64,000 nt of DNA from NCBI RefSeq assembly GCF_000389965.1, contig NC_021191.1, positions 311,501 to 375,500 of the forward strand. The letters run 5' to 3'. The stretch's first letter is position 1. Every line of letters starts with the position of its first letter. A model generated the notes under the pieces. The model did no database searches and was not told where the DNA came from. It was given only the letters and a program-made list of their open reading frames with translations. This document shows positions 62,919 through 64,000 of this stretch, piece by piece. Origin of the DNA: Actinoplanes sp. N902-109. Lineage in GTDB: Bacteria; Actinomycetota; Actinomycetes; Mycobacteriales; Micromonosporaceae. The position numbers were made by a program, and so were the translations under genes.

Positions 62919-64000
62919 ATGCCCTTCCGGCCGAAGTGGGAAGGGCAGCCGTGCTCCCTCGGATTCGGTGTTGCTGACTGGATCGAGCAGTACTGCTGCC
63001 ATGGCCCGGGCGACATTGCTGGTGACCCGATCGACATGGACGCCGAATGGCTGAGCTTCCTGGTCGAGTGCTACAAGATCGACCCGGTGACCGGCCGTCG
63101 GATCTACGACGAGGCGGTGCTCTCCAGGCCGAAGGGCCGAGCTAAGTCGGAAATGGCTGGCTGGATCGGCGTCGCAGAAATGCTCTCCGATCGGGTCCGG
63201 TTCAGTCACTGGGATGCCGACGGCCAGCCCGTCGGCCGCGCTGTGAAAACGCCCCTCGGGAAGTGCCTGGCCACGGAGGAATCCCAAGCGGGAAATACCT
63301 TCGAGGTCATCGCGTTCATCTGCGGCGAGTGGGGCAAGGACAACCACCCGGAGATCTACGGCAGCATCACCGGCGCCCGCAACTACCAGTCGGCGACCGC
63401 GCTCTACCTGCCTCATGGCGGCGAGATCCGCGCCTGCACGTCCGGCTCGGCGAGCAAGGACGGCGGCAAGGAGACCTGGGTCTGCGCCGACGAGACCCAC
63501 CTGTACGTGCTGCGCGAGCTCAAGAGCATGTACGGCACGGTCAGCCGCAACCTCGGCAAGCGCGACCAGCCCTGGCTGATGCAGACCTCGACGGCCTACC
63601 GCCCGGGCGAGCAGAGCGTGTTCGAGGACACCCTGACGGCCTGGCGCAAGGGCGAGCTCAGCGCGTCGGTGCTGATGGACCACCGCGAGGCCAAGGGCCG
63701 CATTGACCTGGACGACGAGGAGCACACCAAGGCCCAGCTGCGGCAGGTCTACGGCGAGGCCGCGGCGTGGCTGGATCTGGACCGCATCTACCGCAACATG
63801 CGCGACCCGCGGATCTGCGCCGACGAGGCCGAGGCGGCCCGCTACTACCTGAACCGGCCGCTGAGCACCAAGGACGCCTGGATCGCCCTGGATGTCGTCG
63901 AGCGCCAGGCCCGCGCCGAGGTGGTCGCCGCCGGTACGGAGATCGCCCTGGGCTTCGACGGCTCGTTGCGCGATGACGCCACGGTCCTGATCGGCTCGCG
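62919..64000 (+). CDS. terL: Terminase large subunit (3' end cut by window)
   Basis: ATG 62919 opens a frame to the window edge (360 codons). The ATPase domain has a Walker A-like RPKGRAKSEMAGW near residue 70 and Walker B with VCADETHLY (D191, E192). The nuclease domain begins at GFDGSLRDDATVLIG. This is the motor that cuts and pumps DNA into the prohead. No break is visible. Confidence 0.93.
   Translation, partial: MPFRPKWEGQPCSLGFGVADWIEQYCCHGPGDIAGDPIDMDAEWLSFLVECYKIDPVTGRRIYDEAVLSRPKGRAKSEMAGWIGVAEMLSDRVRFSHWDADGQPVGRAVKTPLGKCLATEESQAGNTFEVIAFICGEWGKDNHPEIYGSITGARNYQSATALYLPHGGEIRACTSGSASKDGGKETWVCADETHLYVLRELKSMYGTVSRNLGKRDQPWLMQTSTAYRPGEQSVFEDTLTAWRKGELSASVLMDHREAKGRIDLDDEEHTKAQLRQVYGEAAAWLDLDRIYRNMRDPRICADEAEAARYYLNRPLSTKDAWIALDVVERQARAEVVAAGTEIALGFDGSLRDDATVLIGS

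Larger units (their letters stand above)
50075..64000. mobile_element. Prophage (left part; continues beyond the window)
   Basis: Lysogeny-switch regulators, a rightward run of small overlapping genes, recombination and replication genes, an origin-like repeat array and an HNH-terminase packaging module follow each other in siphovirus order. No tRNA, integrase or duplicated att sequence is visible at the left boundary, which is set only by the first phage-type gene. Structural and lysis genes should lie to the right. Confidence 0.8.

Overview
This is high-GC actinobacterial DNA. Codons are G/C-ending, GTG starts are frequent, and a BldC regulator, a futalosine-route menaquinone cluster, System II cytochrome c biogenesis, a mycothiol-type DinB enzyme and SigE-family ECF factor point to an actinomycete. 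The repertoire of partner-switching phosphatases and very long HAMP-repeat kinases fits Micromonosporaceae such as Actinoplanes, but that is an inference from gene content. About 50 kb of ordinary chromosome is followed by at least 14 kb of a prophage that runs off the right edge.

Layout. 1-1750: the C-terminally cut end of a membrane NACHT NTPase. 1828-7426 (minus): a six-gene, start/stop-coupled stressosome operon, rsbR-rsbS-rsbT-ATPase/SpoIIE phosphatase-histidine kinase-REC/GAF/PP2C. 7.7-12.4 kb: a lone STAS protein, mscL, a small protein behind a perfect actinobacterial LexA box, a zinc-finger anti-sigma-like membrane protein, a CGNR regulator, an L,D-transpeptidase lipoprotein and a DinB-like enzyme. 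12.4-19.2 kb: prolyl oligopeptidase, a GlcE-like FAD oxidase, an 850-bp minisatellite-rich spacer, a MarR/epimerase divergent pair with a clear operator, and duplicated RibD-C/DHFR-like genes. 19.2-28.2 kb: a second signalling block with a SpoIIE phosphatase, a 1472-residue soluble hybrid kinase with seven exact-length 92-residue HAMP repeats, its response regulator, and another STAS protein. 28.4-34.3 kb: hemL plus a coupled haem/cytochrome c maturation operon (phosphatase, TlpA-like lipoprotein, CcdA, ResB, CcsB). 36.3-40.9 kb: mqnL-mqnP and mqnM, separated by an ECF sigma factor and a frameshifted membrane partner gene. 40.9-50 kb: bldC, an Lrp/cysteine desulfhydrase pair, a membrane zinc protease, a glycolipid-binding protein, a DEAD-box helicase with an arginine/glycine-rich tail, and a tail-anchored proline-rich protein.

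50.1-64 kb: prophage. Divergent XRE-type regulators with twin operators form a likely lysis/lysogeny switch. They are followed by a tightly overlapped rightward run of small genes, a Cas4/RecB-like nuclease with a four-cysteine cluster signature, a primase-polymerase/SF3 helicase, an origin-like array of 13 exact TGTGCCGGGT repeats around an AT-rich core, a Holliday-junction resolvase-like nuclease, a zinc-finger HTH protein, and a packaging block (HNH, small terminase, second HNH, large terminase). No integrase or attachment site is visible, so the element's far end lies outside the window.

The chromosome part is dominated by signal integration through serine/threonine partner switching: two STAS proteins besides RsbR/RsbS, four SpoIIE/RsbW-type ATPase or phosphatase proteins, and two histidine kinases. 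No sigma-B-type sigma factor gene is present. The best candidates for undescribed biology are the iteron-like array beside the phage primase, the SOS-boxed 77-residue protein, and the stressosome operon's built-in two-component output.
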